Shown here piece by piece: positions 16,971 through 26,136 of a stretch of 64,000 nt of DNA; position 1 is the stretch's first letter; each line of letters opens with the position of its first letter. The DNA comes from Catellatospora sp. TT07R-123 (GTDB lineage: Bacteria; Actinomycetota; Actinomycetes; Mycobacteriales; Micromonosporaceae). Location: assembly GCF_018327705.1 (NCBI RefSeq), contig NZ_BNEM01000002.1:1240001-1304000 (forward strand), in the 5' to 3' direction. The translations under genes were made by a program, and so were the position numbers. Below the pieces are notes generated by a model. That model was given only the letters and a program-made list of their open reading frames with translations. It was not told where the DNA came from and searched no databases.

Positions 16971-17636
16971 TCAGCCGCGGCCGCCGGGCAGGGCCAGCGG
17001 CCCGGAGACGGCGAGACTGCGGTCGACCGCCCGCGCCAGCGCTTGCGCCCGAGAGTCCGGCACGATCCGCCGCGACCAGGCGTCCAGGGCGCCGAGGAAG
17101 TCGACGAGATCGCGCTGGACCTCGTCGAGCAGCGTCGGCACAATCGACTGCGGGAGGTCGACGTGGGCCTCCGCCTGCTGGCGTACTGCGGTGAGATGGT
17201 CGTCCTGCCAGACCCGCAGCCGGTCGTCGAGGAACTCCACCCTGGGCGCGGGATCGTGCCCCATCCAGGGCGACTCGCCGGAGAGCAGCTCACTCCAGTG
17301 GCGCCAGTCCTCCAGCCCGCTGCAACAACCTGGCGTGACCGCCATCCCGGTGTCCGTGTCCATGACCCGAAGGCCGCCGGAGACGATGAGACTCTCCTCA
17401 GCCAGCAGCGCGTCCACCGTCTCCGCAGGCCCCGCCCCAGCAGGTCTCTCGACGTGTACGACCAGCGCGGCCACGAACAGCCCCACCTGGTCGCTGACGC
17501 ACTCGCCGTTCAGCACGAGCCACGAGAGCGGAGCCAGCGGCGCGACCGGCCACGGCACCGGCGTGCCCTGTACGTTCGGGACCTCGACGACGGCCTGAAG
17601 GGTGATCACCACACCATTCAACCGGAGGTCCTGCAC
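16971..17636 (-). CDS. Hypothetical protein (about 221 residues)
   Basis: Unrecognised soluble protein. The reading frame has normal actinomycete codon usage and a coherent mixed alpha/beta composition: LNGVVITLQAVVEVPNVQG and WLVLNGECVSDQVGLFVAAL near the N-terminus, acidic VEFLDDRLRVWQDDHLTAVR in the middle and a helical C-terminus (LLDEVQRDLVDFLGALDAW). The start is uncertain: GTG 17636 gives 221 residues, while GTG codons near 17609-17612 would shorten it by eight or nine. No signal peptide or membrane helix is seen. It lies downstream of the XRE regulator gene on the same strand and may be cotranscribed with it. Confidence 0.6.
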   Translation of the reverse strand: MQDLRLNGVVITLQAVVEVPNVQGTPVPWPVAPLAPLSWLVLNGECVSDQVGLFVAALVVHVERPAGAGPAETVDALLAEESLIVSGGLRVMDTDTGMAVTPGCCSGLEDWRHWSELLSGESPWMGHDPAPRVEFLDDRLRVWQDDHLTAVRQQAEAHVDLPQSIVPTLLDEVQRDLVDFLGALDAWSRRIVPDSRAQALARAVDRSLAVSGPLALPGGRG

Positions 17637-17713
17637 GCACCCGTTGCTGGTGTCGCATCGGGTGGAGTTCCTGGCTCCTGCCGCGGCGAAGGGCCTGACT
17701 GCCTGAGCAGGTG

Positions 17714-18862
17714 TCAGGTGGCGCGGCGGTCGATGAGGTTGGCGATGGCGGTCACCCGGCGTTGCAAGCGGGCGGAGTCGGCGCGCTCGGCGGCCGCCTG
17801 CGCCTGGCCGAGGGTCGCCCGGGCGGCGTCGAGGTCGCCGGTCTCGGCGTAGCTCTCGGCCAGCCAGGTCTGGTACAGGGCGACCTCGCGGATGTGCTCG
17901 CTGGCGTACCCGGCCAGCGCCCGGGTGAGCAGGGGCTCGGCCCGGGCCGGTGCGCCCACTTCGATGGCGCAGCGCGCCGCCATGACGTCGATCTCGGCCC
18001 GGTTGAGCCAGTACACCCACTCGGGTTCGGGGATGCCGTCGGAGCGCCGCTCGTAGGCGTCGTCGGCGGCGTCGAGCGCGCGCCGGGCGGCGGCGGTGTC
18101 GCGCAGGCGCGCGGCCGCCCACGCGTAGCGTTCCAGCAGCAGCGCCCGCGCCACCGGCGTCGCACCGGTGGCGCCGCTGACGGCGGAACGGGCGATCAGC
18201 ATGGCGTCGTCGCGGCGACCGATGTTGGCGAGCTGATAGCTGAGGCAGGACAGCAACTGCGCGCCCAGCACCCGATCCCCGATCGTCTCGGTGGCGCTGA
18301 CTCCGGACAGGTAGAACTGCTTGGCCTTCACGTACTGCCCGGCGTCGCTGGCGACCCAGCCGGCCAGTTGCGCCAGCTCCCCCACTGCCGTGAACAGCCT
18401 GCGGCCTACGGCATCGCTGTATGCGGCGTCGCGTGCGAGCACGTTTGCCGCGCCGAGCTCCTTGGTGATGACGGGCAGCATGTGGCTGCTGCTCACCGTG
18501 TCGTCGAGATGCCGCAGCTCCACCACCCGGGTCTCCAGCGCCTCGACCAGGCTGACGCCGATCTGCCGCCCGGCGCGCAGCTGGAGCGAGGCAGGCGTGT
18601 CTCCGAGCAGCCACTCGTGGGTGATGCGCACCGGGTCCAGCGCCGTGCCTATCGCGACGCCGAGGACCTGCTCGTAGCGTTCGATCAGTTCGGCAGTGAC
18701 AGAACGGCGGCCGGTCTCGACCAGCCCGAGGTAGGGCTTGCTGAAATGGGTCAACGCTGCCATACGGGCGAGGCTGTATCCGGCCGCCTCACGGGCCGTA
18801 CGCAGCCTTGACGGCGATCTGGTGTCGTCTGTAGACGGTGGAAGACCGGCATCCTGTTCCAT
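17714..18862 (-). CDS. XRE-family HTH regulator with C-terminal TPR-like domain
   Basis: A 382-residue cytoplasmic regulator. The HTH occupies about residues 18-75 (RLRTAREAAGYSLARMAALT, FSKPYLGLVETGRRSV), and the remainder is helical TPR-like sequence (LARDAAYSDAVGRRLFTAVG, YASEHIREVALYQTWLAESY). This architecture is widespread in Streptomyces and relatives, typically beside a small DUF397-like or CxxC protein; here the neighbour is the divergent 80-residue CxxC gene at 19030. The ATG at 18862 is well placed before the HTH. Function is probably developmental or metabolic control; the target is unknown. Confidence 0.85.
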   Translation of the reverse strand: MEQDAGLPPSTDDTRSPSRLRTAREAAGYSLARMAALTHFSKPYLGLVETGRRSVTAELIERYEQVLGVAIGTALDPVRITHEWLLGDTPASLQLRAGRQIGVSLVEALETRVVELRHLDDTVSSSHMLPVITKELGAANVLARDAAYSDAVGRRLFTAVGELAQLAGWVASDAGQYVKAKQFYLSGVSATETIGDRVLGAQLLSCLSYQLANIGRRDDAMLIARSAVSGATGATPVARALLLERYAWAAARLRDTAAARRALDAADDAYERRSDGIPEPEWVYWLNRAEIDVMAARCAIEVGAPARAEPLLTRALAGYASEHIREVALYQTWLAESYAETGDLDAARATLGQAQAAAERADSARLQRRVTAIANLIDRRAT

Positions 18863-19029
18863 GGGCGTTCCCTTCCGCTGATGCTGGTATCGGCCCAGCG
18901 GGAACGTGCTTTGAGAGTCCGGACCTGGCTGGCGTCACGGGGAAGACCAGGGGTCGGGGCTCGCATCCACCGACACTCCCATGGCCTGGTCTTTCCCACC
19001 GTAGCCGACCAGAGCAGGGGACGCGAGCC

Positions 19030-19272
19030 GTGTCGATACATCTGCCGATCCGACCAGACTGGACGTGCGCGGCATGCGGCCTGCCGTGGCCCTGCCTGAC
19101 CCGTAAACGGCAGTTCGTCGCCGAGTACGACGGCGCCCATGTGTCGATGATGCTGCACCTGTCCGGCTACCTGATCGAGGCATGCCAGGACATGCCCATG
19201 ACAGCGTCAGGTGCCCTGCATCGCAGGTTCCTCGGCTGGCGCTCCGAGCTGCCCGTCGGCTCTGACCGGTAG
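19030..19272 (+). CDS. Small CxxC-containing protein paired with XRE regulator
   Basis: An 80-residue protein beginning VSIHLPIRPDWTCAACGLPWP. The WTCxxCGxxWPC block suggests a metal- or thiol-binding motif, followed by helix AEYDGAHVSMMLHLSGYLIE and a conserved-looking C-terminus HRRFLGWRSELP. The pattern is familiar from small actinomycete proteins, often labelled flavin reductase without evidence, encoded next to XRE-TPR regulators. GTG at 19030 is chosen because upstream in-frame sequence has no family character and overlaps the divergent regulator's promoter. Possible role: partner or modulator of that regulator (inference). Confidence 0.7.
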   Translation: MSIHLPIRPDWTCAACGLPWPCLTRKRQFVAEYDGAHVSMMLHLSGYLIEACQDMPMTASGALHRRFLGWRSELPVGSDR

Positions 19273-19310
19273 CCGAGCCGTCGAGCGGCAGTCGCCTACC
19301 ATCGGCTCTC

Positions 19311-19625
19311 ATGCACGAGTCCGAGCACGTCCTTGACTGGTTGCAGCGCTGGTATGCCGGGCAGTGCGACGAGGACTGGGAGCACAGCTGGGGCGTCAAG
19401 ATCGAAACCCTCGACAACCCCGGTTGGCACGTGGAGATCGACCTCGCCGAGACAGAGCTGGAGGACCTGTCGTACCCCCGCCAAGACGTCACCCGGAGCA
19501 AGAACGACTGGGTATGGGTCTGGACGGCGAAGCAGAAATTCCACGCCGCATGCGGACCCGGCAACCTCACCGAGGCCCTCACCCTGTTCCGCGACTGGGC
19601 GACCGGTCAGTCCGCGCCCGCGTAG
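19311..19625 (+). CDS. Imm53-family immunity protein (orphan)
   Basis: A 104-residue acidic protein matching the Imm53 pattern: LDWLQRWYAGQCDEDWEHSW, then GVKIETLDNPGWHVEIDLAET, a LEDLSYP strand, NDWVWVWTAKQKFHAACGPG and a C-terminal helix LTEALTLFRDWA. Imm53 members are predicted to neutralise toxins of polymorphic or contact-dependent systems. No toxin, WXG100 or Rhs gene is nearby, so it is either an orphan protecting against siblings or a protein used in another role. It lies 38 bp after the CxxC gene, possibly in one transcript, and is followed by a 52-bp palindrome. Confidence 0.82.
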   Translation: MHESEHVLDWLQRWYAGQCDEDWEHSWGVKIETLDNPGWHVEIDLAETELEDLSYPRQDVTRSKNDWVWVWTAKQKFHAACGPGNLTEALTLFRDWATGQSAPA

Positions 19626-19660
19626 CCGCCTGCTCGGCCGTCTATGCGAGGACCTCTGAA

Positions 19661-19712
19661 ACCGGGCCACACGTGTGGGGTTGTACGTACAACCCCACAC
19701 GTGTGGCCCGGT
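19661..19712. terminator. Perfect 52-bp palindrome between convergent genes
   Basis: Positions 19661-19686 are the exact reverse complement of 19687-19712, with no loop (centre TTGTAC/GTACAA). It lies between the stops of the Imm53 gene (+) and the LAL regulator (-), so a bidirectional terminator is the simplest reading. The 26-bp arms are longer than needed for termination. Confidence 0.75.
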
Positions 19713-19762
19713 GTCGAACCGGGAATGGGAAGTCCTCGTGTGCCACGGTCAGCAGCAGCTCG

Positions 19763-22582
19763 TCAGCCCGGTGCGCTGTCCTGCCGGGCGGCGACCACGG
19801 CCAGTTCCACCCGGGAGCTGATCTGGAGCTTGGCCAGGATGCTGGAGACGTGCGACTGGACGGTACGCCGGGACAGGAACATCCTGGCCGCGATCTCCGG
19901 ATTGGACATGCCCTCGGCGACCAGCAGCGCCACCCGGTGCTCGGTGTCGGTCAGCGCCGCCCAGCCGTGCTTGGGCCGCCCGCGCCGCCCCTTCACGCCG
20001 CGCCGTACGCCCGCCTCCCGCAGCCGCGCCCCGGCCCGCCCGGCGTCCCAGGCTGCGTCGAGCAGCTCGTAGATCGCCAGCGCCCGGTCGACCTCGTCCC
20101 GGGCCGGTCCGGGCTGCCCGGCGCGGGCCAGCAGCACTCCGGCGTTCTCATGCGCGTACCCCTCACACAGCCGCCACCCGGCCTCCGCGTAGGACGCGGC
20201 CGCCGCCCGCATCAGCTCGGCGTCGTCGGTGGCGAAGGCCCGGCACAGCTGCGCGGTCGCCCGCAGGCTGTGGCACGGTTCGGCACCGCCGACCTGCTCG
20301 ACCTCGGCGACCAGCTGGACCAGCCGCGCGTGCGCACCGCAGGCCGCCGCCATCCGGGCCAGGTCGGGGCAGACGCGGTAGACGACGCGCCGGGGGAAGA
20401 TGCCGCCGGCCTGGTCCCATACGGGCAGCAGCAGGCGCAGGGCTTCGGCCGGGCCGACCGAAGCCTCCTGGGTCAGCGCGTACGCCCAGCGGGTGAAGCT
20501 CTGGTCGCCGCCCTCATAGACCGCGTCCGGCTGCTCGGCCACGGTCGCCGCCGCGACCTCCGCCGTGCCGCCCCGGTGCACGCTGATGACCTCGGCGAGC
20601 CCGCGCAGGCGCCCCGCCTCGCGCAGCGGGTCGGCGGACTCCAGTCCGGTCTGGATCTCCACGAGGGCGTCGTCCCAGCGGCCGTCGAGGAAGCGGACGG
20701 CGGCGCGCAGCCGGTGGGTGAAGGCCAGGTACACGCTGCCGGTGCGGCGGTTGCGGTCAGCGGCCACGGCCAGCGCCTCGTCGGCCTCGGCCAGGCGGTC
20801 CAGCCCGATCAGGCAGTACGCGACGGTCGCGTCCGGTTCGACCTGGAGGTCGGGCAGCACCCCGTGGCCCAGGCGGCTCTGCGCCCGGCGGGCCAGTTCC
20901 AGGCCGCCGGGTACGTCGCCGCGCATCATCGTCACGGCCGACATCGCGAGTTCGCCCAGGCCCAGGGTGTGCTGGTCGCCGGTGGCGGTGCCGAGAGCCA
21001 GGGCCTGCCGCGCGTCGGCGGCCGCGTCCTCGATGCGGACCTGGAACATCTTGGCCACGGCGGCGAACCCGTGCAGCCGCCCGCGCCGGTCCTCGGCGAC
21101 CTCGGGGTCGGCCACGGCGGTGTCGACGACCGCGAGCGCGTCGGTGATCCGCCCCTGCCGGTAGCAGGACTGGGCCAGCAGCCAGTACAGGGCGGCGCGG
21201 TCGGCGGCCGGGGCGGCGGTCAGGGCCTGGCGGGCCTCGCGTTCGGCGGCGTCGAGCTCGCCGTGCCACAGCAGGGCCCGGACCAGGTGCAGGCGCAGCT
21301 CGGCGGTGCGGGCCGGGTCGGCGGCGGTCAGGGCGCGGCGCAGCAACTGCACCGCGAGTCCGGGAGCACGGGCGATGAGGGTACGGGCGTGCCCGGCCAG
21401 CCAGTCCCGCATCGCCGGTTCGACCGTCCCGCCCTGCGCCAGCTGCTCGGCCACCCGCGTCACCGAGGCGCTGCGCCCGGCCAGCACCCGCGCCCCGCGC
21501 ACGTGCAGCGCCGCCCGTACCGTGGCCGGGACCTGGGCGGCGAGCACCTCGCAGATGAGCGCGTGCCGGAACCGGGGGCGGCGCCCGGTGGTGACCAGGC
21601 CGCCGCGGGCGGCGAGGCCGAGCGCGGCGGAGATCTCCTCGGGCGGGCTGCCGAGCACCTTGGCGAGTTCGGCCTCGCTGACGCTGCCGCCGAGCACGGC
21701 GGCGGTGCGCAGGGCGTCGCGGATGGGTCCGGGCAGGGCGTCGAGGCGGCGGCCGATGACGCCGACCAGGGAGCCCGGCAGTTCGCCCCAGGCGCGTTCG
21801 CCGAGCTCGGCGCAGCCGTCGGTGAGGTGGACGGCGTGCTCGTCGCGCAGGGCGGTGACCAGTTCGCGGACGTAGAGCGGGTTGCCCGCGGCGCCGTCGA
21901 GCAGCTGCCGCAGTCTCGGGCCGGGCGGCGCGCCGACCAGGGCGGTGACCTGGTCGGCGACGGCGTCGGCGGGCAGCGGGTCCAGGCGCAGCTGGGCGGC
22001 GCCCCGGTCGAGCAGGCAGTACCAGAAGGCGGCTACCTCGCCGCTGCGGTCGACGGCGCGTTTGGCCAGGACGAGCAGCAGCGGAATGGCGGCGAGGCCG
22101 TCGGCGAGGCGGTCGAGCACCCGTACGGTGGCGGTGTCGGCCCACTGGAGGTCGTCGACGATGAGGGCGAGCGGGCGGGCGGCGGTCCAGGTGTCGGCCA
22201 GGCCGAGCACGGCCTCGCCGATGGCGTACTCGTGGTTGGCGGCGTCGACGCCGTGGGCGAAGACGTCCTCGCCGCGCAGCAGGGCGGACAGCGGGGCCAG
22301 GTCGGGGTCGGGGCTGGCGGGTCCGATGCCCAGGCAGGCGGCCAGGGTGGAGAACGGGATCTCCTGCTCCAGGTCCTCGGCGGCGCCGCGGTGCACCCGC
22401 ATGCCGAGGTCGCGGCAGTGGGCGGCGGCCGCGTCGAGCAGCGTTGTCTTGCCGATGCCGCTCTCGCCGACGACGAGCACGGCGCCGCCCTGCCCGGCCA
22501 CGGCGGCGCGGGCGGCCGCCGCGAGCCGGGCCAGTTCGGCGTCCCGGCCGACCAAAACGGGCGAATCGACCATCACGTTCAC
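19763..22582 (-). CDS. LAL-type LuxR-family regulator (large ATP-binding)
   Basis: A 939-residue regulator. The N-terminal AAA/NACHT-like ATPase has Walker A VLVVGESGIGKTTLLDAAA (about residues 38-56) and Walker B LALIVDDLQWADTATVRVLD. The middle (about 400-850) is helical TPR-like sequence, and the C-terminal LuxR HTH (about 870-930) reads LTDTEHRVALLVAEGMSNPE, then RRTVQSHVSSILAKL. Start at GTG 22582 or ATG 22573 (three codons apart). LAL proteins bind small ligands or ATP and activate antibiotic or sugar-utilisation genes. Target unknown; the divergent small membrane protein is adjacent. Confidence 0.88.
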   Translation of the reverse strand: MNVMVDSPVLVGRDAELARLAAAARAAVAGQGGAVLVVGESGIGKTTLLDAAAAHCRDLGMRVHRGAAEDLEQEIPFSTLAACLGIGPASPDPDLAPLSALLRGEDVFAHGVDAANHEYAIGEAVLGLADTWTAARPLALIVDDLQWADTATVRVLDRLADGLAAIPLLLVLAKRAVDRSGEVAAFWYCLLDRGAAQLRLDPLPADAVADQVTALVGAPPGPRLRQLLDGAAGNPLYVRELVTALRDEHAVHLTDGCAELGERAWGELPGSLVGVIGRRLDALPGPIRDALRTAAVLGGSVSEAELAKVLGSPPEEISAALGLAARGGLVTTGRRPRFRHALICEVLAAQVPATVRAALHVRGARVLAGRSASVTRVAEQLAQGGTVEPAMRDWLAGHARTLIARAPGLAVQLLRRALTAADPARTAELRLHLVRALLWHGELDAAEREARQALTAAPAADRAALYWLLAQSCYRQGRITDALAVVDTAVADPEVAEDRRGRLHGFAAVAKMFQVRIEDAAADARQALALGTATGDQHTLGLGELAMSAVTMMRGDVPGGLELARRAQSRLGHGVLPDLQVEPDATVAYCLIGLDRLAEADEALAVAADRNRRTGSVYLAFTHRLRAAVRFLDGRWDDALVEIQTGLESADPLREAGRLRGLAEVISVHRGGTAEVAAATVAEQPDAVYEGGDQSFTRWAYALTQEASVGPAEALRLLLPVWDQAGGIFPRRVVYRVCPDLARMAAACGAHARLVQLVAEVEQVGGAEPCHSLRATAQLCRAFATDDAELMRAAAASYAEAGWRLCEGYAHENAGVLLARAGQPGPARDEVDRALAIYELLDAAWDAGRAGARLREAGVRRGVKGRRGRPKHGWAALTDTEHRVALLVAEGMSNPEIAARMFLSRRTVQSHVSSILAKLQISSRVELAVVAARQDSAPG

Positions 22583-22676
22583 AGCGTACCGGCCCGGACC
22601 GGCGCCCGGACCAGCGTCGATTGCCCGGTGGTGTCCGCTCTGGCACGCTGCTCACAACCTCTCGCGAAGGAGCCCC

Positions 22677-22988
22677 ATGACCGAGGCATCGGCACCGCAG
22701 GCACCCGCGCCACAGGCTCCGCCCGCGCTGAGCACGGGCGCGCGGATCGCCCGAGTCGTCGGCCTGGCCGGCCACCTGCTGCTGTCCGTCTGGTACGCCG
22801 CCAGCGGCCTGCTCGCCCCCGGCTGGGCCGTCGCCGTCCTGATGGTCGTGTGGGCGGCGCTGTTCATCGCGAGCATCCGGTGGTGGCGCACCCGCCCGTG
22901 GTGGGTGCTGGCCGTGCCGGTGGCCGCCCTCGCCTTCTGGCTGGGCCTGCTCACCGCCGGGGAGGCGTGGCTGGGCTGGACCGCCTGA
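22677..22988 (+). CDS. Small membrane protein with about three transmembrane helices
   Basis: A 103-residue hypothetical membrane protein. After a Pro/Ala-rich N-terminus (TEASAPQAPAPQAPPALSTG), hydrophobic helices lie at about residues 24-46, 49-64 and 72-92 (VLAVPVAALAFWLGLLTAGE). ATG at 22677 follows a GAAGGA site. The family is unrecognised. It is divergent from the LAL regulator and 88 bp upstream of the SARP gene. Confidence 0.75.
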   Translation: MTEASAPQAPAPQAPPALSTGARIARVVGLAGHLLLSVWYAASGLLAPGWAVAVLMVVWAALFIASIRWWRTRPWWVLAVPVAALAFWLGLLTAGEAWLGWTA

Positions 22989-23076
22989 TCCGGCTGCGAC
23001 GGCAACGCGACAGTCTGCGGCGTACCCTCCGGATGGTTTGCCAGTCTTGTGGGGAACCGGCGGAAAGGGGTGCGCG

Positions 23077-26000
23077 GTGAGTCAGTCGCAGGTGCGCATT
23101 CTCGGCCCGATCGAGGCGTCCGGCAGTGACGGCCCGGCCGCGCTGATCGGGGCACGGCAGCGGGCGCTGCTGGCGGTGCTGGCGATGAACGCGGGCACCG
23201 TCGTGCACCAGCCGCGCCTGATCGACGCGCTGTGGGGCTGGGATCCGCCGCGCACCGCGGTCAAGACGCTGCACAGCCACATCGCCCGGGTGCGCCAGGC
23301 GCTGGAGGCGTGCGGGCTCAACGGGACGCTGCGCACCCAGCACCCCGGCTACCGGCTCGACATCCCGGCGCAGGCCGTGGACGCGCACCGGTTCGAGGCG
23401 GCGCTGACGGCCGCCCGCACGCAACTGGACGCCGACCAGCCCGAACGCGCCGCCGCCGAGCTGCGCGAGGCGCTGCGGCTGTGGCGCGGCGACGCGCTGG
23501 CCGACGGCGAGCCGACCGGCTGGGCCGCCGCCGAGGCGGCGCGCCTCAACGAGGTGCGGCTGTGCGCGGTCGAGCTGCTGTGGGACGCCGAGCTGCGGCT
23601 CGGCGGGCACCGGCGGGCCGTCGGCGAGCTGGAGAAGCTGCTGGTCGGGCAGCCGCACCGGGAGCGGCTGGTGGAGCTGTACATGCTGGCGCTGCACCGG
23701 TGCGGGCGGCCCGCCGACGCGCTGGAGGCATACCGGCGGCTACGCGAGCACCTGGCCGAGGAGCTGGGCGCCGACCCCGGCCCGGCCCTGCAGCAGCTGC
23801 ACACGGCGATCCTGCGCGAGGACCCGGCCCTGACCGCCCCGGCGACGGCGCCCGAGCTGCCCGCGGCGCCCGCCGGGCCGCGCCCGGCGCAGCTGCCCGC
23901 ACCGGCGGGCCACTTCACCGGTCGCGACACGCAACTGTCGGCCCTGGACACGCTGCTGTCGGGCGGCCCTCGCATCGGCTACGTCGCCGGACCGGCCGGG
24001 ATGGGCAAGTCTGCGCTGGCCGTGCAGTGGGCGCACCGGGCCGCCCCGCACTTCCCCGACGGGCAGGTCTTCCTCGACCTCGGCGGGCACGACCCCGACG
24101 GCGCGCTCGACCCGGCACAGGCCCTGGCACACGTGCTGACCAGCCTCGGCGTCGCCGGGAACCGGCTGCCCGCCGCCCTGTCGGCGCGCGCCGCGCTGCT
24201 GCGCGACCTCGTGCACGACCGGCGGGTGCTGCTGGTGCTGGACAACGCGGCCGACGCCGAGCAGGTGCTGCCGCTGGTCCCGGCCGGCGGGGCGAGCCTG
24301 TTGCTGGTGACCGGCCGCCACCAGCCGACCGCGCTGGCCACGCACCACGACGTACGCGCCGTCGACCTGGGGGCGCTGGACCGGCACGAGGCGGTGGCGC
24401 TGCTGGCGCGGGTGCTGGGCGCCGAGCGGGTGCAGGCCGAACCAGAGGCCGCCGCCGAGCTGGCCGACCTGTGCGACCGGATGCCGCTGGCGCTGCGCAT
24501 CGCCGCCGCCAAGCTCGCCGCCCGCCCCGGCCGCCGGCTGGCCGACCTGAACACCGAACTGACCGATGAGGACCGGCTCGACGAACTGGCCGTGCCCGGC
24601 GACGCGCGCAGCGTACGCACCGTGTTCGCCGGTTCCTACCGGGCCCTGTCCCCCGCCGCCGCGCGGCTGTTCCGGCTGCTGGGGCAGCACCCCGGGCCGG
24701 TGTTCGGCGAGGGGGTGGCGCAGGCCGCCCTGGGCGAGCGCCCTGGGCCCGCGCGCCGGGCGCTGGCCGAGCTGCTCGCCGCGCACCTGGCCACCGAGGA
24801 CGCGCCGGGGCGCCACCGGCTGCACGACCTGCTGCGGCTGTACGCCCGCGAGCGCGCCGCCACCGAGGACACCCCGGCCGATCTGACCGACGCGACGGCC
24901 CGGATCGTGCACTGGTACCTCGGGGTCGCCGACGCGGCCAACCGCATCGTCGACCCCGGCCGCGACCGGGTCCGGCCCCAGGTCGAGCACCCGGTGGAGT
25001 TCGCCGACCACCACGCCGCGCTGGCGTTCCTGGACGGCGAGCGGCCCAACCTGCTGCCGGTGGCGGCCCACGCCGCCCGGCACGGCCACGCCGCCGCCGC
25101 GTGGCAGCTGACGTACCTGCTGACCGGCTTCTACGACTCGCGGGGGCACTGGGGCGACCGGGTGCTGCTGTGCCTCCTGGCGGTGCAGGCCGCGCAGGCC
25201 GACTGCGATCCGGGGGCCGAGGGCCTGATGCGCAGCGCCCTCGGCGTCGCGCTGATCATGACGTACCGTCACGACGAGGCGCTCGACGTGCTCCAGGGGG
25301 CGCTGGCGCTGATGCGCCGCTGCGGCGACCAGCGCGGCGAGGGGCACGTGCACAACAACATCGCGGTCGCGTGCGCGGGGCTGCGCCGCTTCGACGAGGC
25401 GGTGGAGGCGTACCAGCAGGCGCTGGCGCTGCACACCGCGATCGACAACCGGCTCGGCATCGCGCTGGCGCTCAACAACATCGGCGACGCGTACGTCCGG
25501 ATGGGGCGGCCCGAGCTGTCCGGCCCGTACCTGACCCGGGCCCTGGCCGGCAGCCGCGAGCTGCCCAACGCCCGGCTGGAGGCGGCCGCGCTGAGCGGCC
25601 TGGGCCAGTCCCGGCTGGCCCTGGGCGACCTGACCGGATCACTGGACCTGCTGCGCCAGGCCCTGGCGGTACGCCGCCTGAGCGGTGACCGCCGCTACGA
25701 GGCCGACACCCGCACCACGATCGGCACCGCGCACCTGCGCGGCGGCGACCACGACGCGGCGCTGGCCGAGTTCGAGCAGGCGCTCGCGCTCAGCCAGGAA
25801 CTGGCCGACCAGCACCTGGAGTCGGTGGCGCTGGCCAACATCGGGCGGGTGCACCTGGACCGCCCCGACCCGGTGGCCGCGGGCGGGTTCCTGCACCTGG
25901 CGCTGGCCCTGCGCAGCCGCGCGCCCGACCCGTACGAGACCGCCAGCATCCTGCGCGACCTCGCCGTGCTCGCCGCGCGCGCCGGGGACGCCGAGACCGC

Positions 26001-26085
26001 CCGCGACCACCGGCAGCAGGCGGTCGACCTGTACCGCAAGGCCAACGCGCTGGCCGAGGCCGACGCCCTGGCCGGGCTGGACTGA
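23077..26085 (+). CDS. SARP-family regulator (AfsR-like: OmpR-type HTH, BTAD, NB-ARC, TPR)
   Basis: A 1002-residue regulator. It begins VSQSQVRILGPIEASG, typical of the SARP winged helix (residues 1-95, ALIGARQRALLAVLAMNAG), followed by the BTAD domain (about 100-245: FEAALTAARTQLDADQPERA, RCGRPADALEAYRRLREHLA), an NB-ARC ATPase (Walker A AGPAGMGKSALAVQ near 305; VLLVLDNAADAEQVLPLVP), the MHD-like region HRLHDLLRLYA, and TPR repeats to the C-terminus. GTG at 23077 is 6 nt after AAAGGGG. SARPs are pathway or global activators of antibiotic genes; a target cannot be assigned, and the NRPS region lies 27 kb away. Confidence 0.9.
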   Translation: MSQSQVRILGPIEASGSDGPAALIGARQRALLAVLAMNAGTVVHQPRLIDALWGWDPPRTAVKTLHSHIARVRQALEACGLNGTLRTQHPGYRLDIPAQAVDAHRFEAALTAARTQLDADQPERAAAELREALRLWRGDALADGEPTGWAAAEAARLNEVRLCAVELLWDAELRLGGHRRAVGELEKLLVGQPHRERLVELYMLALHRCGRPADALEAYRRLREHLAEELGADPGPALQQLHTAILREDPALTAPATAPELPAAPAGPRPAQLPAPAGHFTGRDTQLSALDTLLSGGPRIGYVAGPAGMGKSALAVQWAHRAAPHFPDGQVFLDLGGHDPDGALDPAQALAHVLTSLGVAGNRLPAALSARAALLRDLVHDRRVLLVLDNAADAEQVLPLVPAGGASLLLVTGRHQPTALATHHDVRAVDLGALDRHEAVALLARVLGAERVQAEPEAAAELADLCDRMPLALRIAAAKLAARPGRRLADLNTELTDEDRLDELAVPGDARSVRTVFAGSYRALSPAAARLFRLLGQHPGPVFGEGVAQAALGERPGPARRALAELLAAHLATEDAPGRHRLHDLLRLYARERAATEDTPADLTDATARIVHWYLGVADAANRIVDPGRDRVRPQVEHPVEFADHHAALAFLDGERPNLLPVAAHAARHGHAAAAWQLTYLLTGFYDSRGHWGDRVLLCLLAVQAAQADCDPGAEGLMRSALGVALIMTYRHDEALDVLQGALALMRRCGDQRGEGHVHNNIAVACAGLRRFDEAVEAYQQALALHTAIDNRLGIALALNNIGDAYVRMGRPELSGPYLTRALAGSRELPNARLEAAALSGLGQSRLALGDLTGSLDLLRQALAVRRLSGDRRYEADTRTTIGTAHLRGGDHDAALAEFEQALALSQELADQHLESVALANIGRVHLDRPDPVAAGGFLHLALALRSRAPDPYETASILRDLAVLAARAGDAETARDHRQQAVDLYRKANALAEADALAGLD

Positions 26086-26089
26086 ATAA

Positions 26090-26122
26090 GGCGGCGGGCC
26101 CGGTGGAACCGGACCCACCGCC
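26090..26122. terminator. Probable terminator between convergent genes
   Basis: An imperfect hairpin (26090-26103 with 26109-26122, two mismatches, loop TGGAA) begins 4 nt after the SARP stop and ends before the stop of the convergent Calx-beta gene. Confidence 0.6.
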
Positions 26123-26136
26123 ACCCCACACCCCGG

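Noticed and set aside
17637-18614. 547-residue extension of the hypothetical protein at 16971-17636
   Set aside because: The extra N-terminal part lies antisense-in-phase within the XRE-TPR gene and has Arg/Ala-rich shadow composition.
19707-19723. tRNA T-arm on the minus strand
   Set aside because: CCCGG-TTCGACA-CCGGG has T-arm form, but no matching acceptor stem, anticodon arm or D-arm can be found at the right distance.
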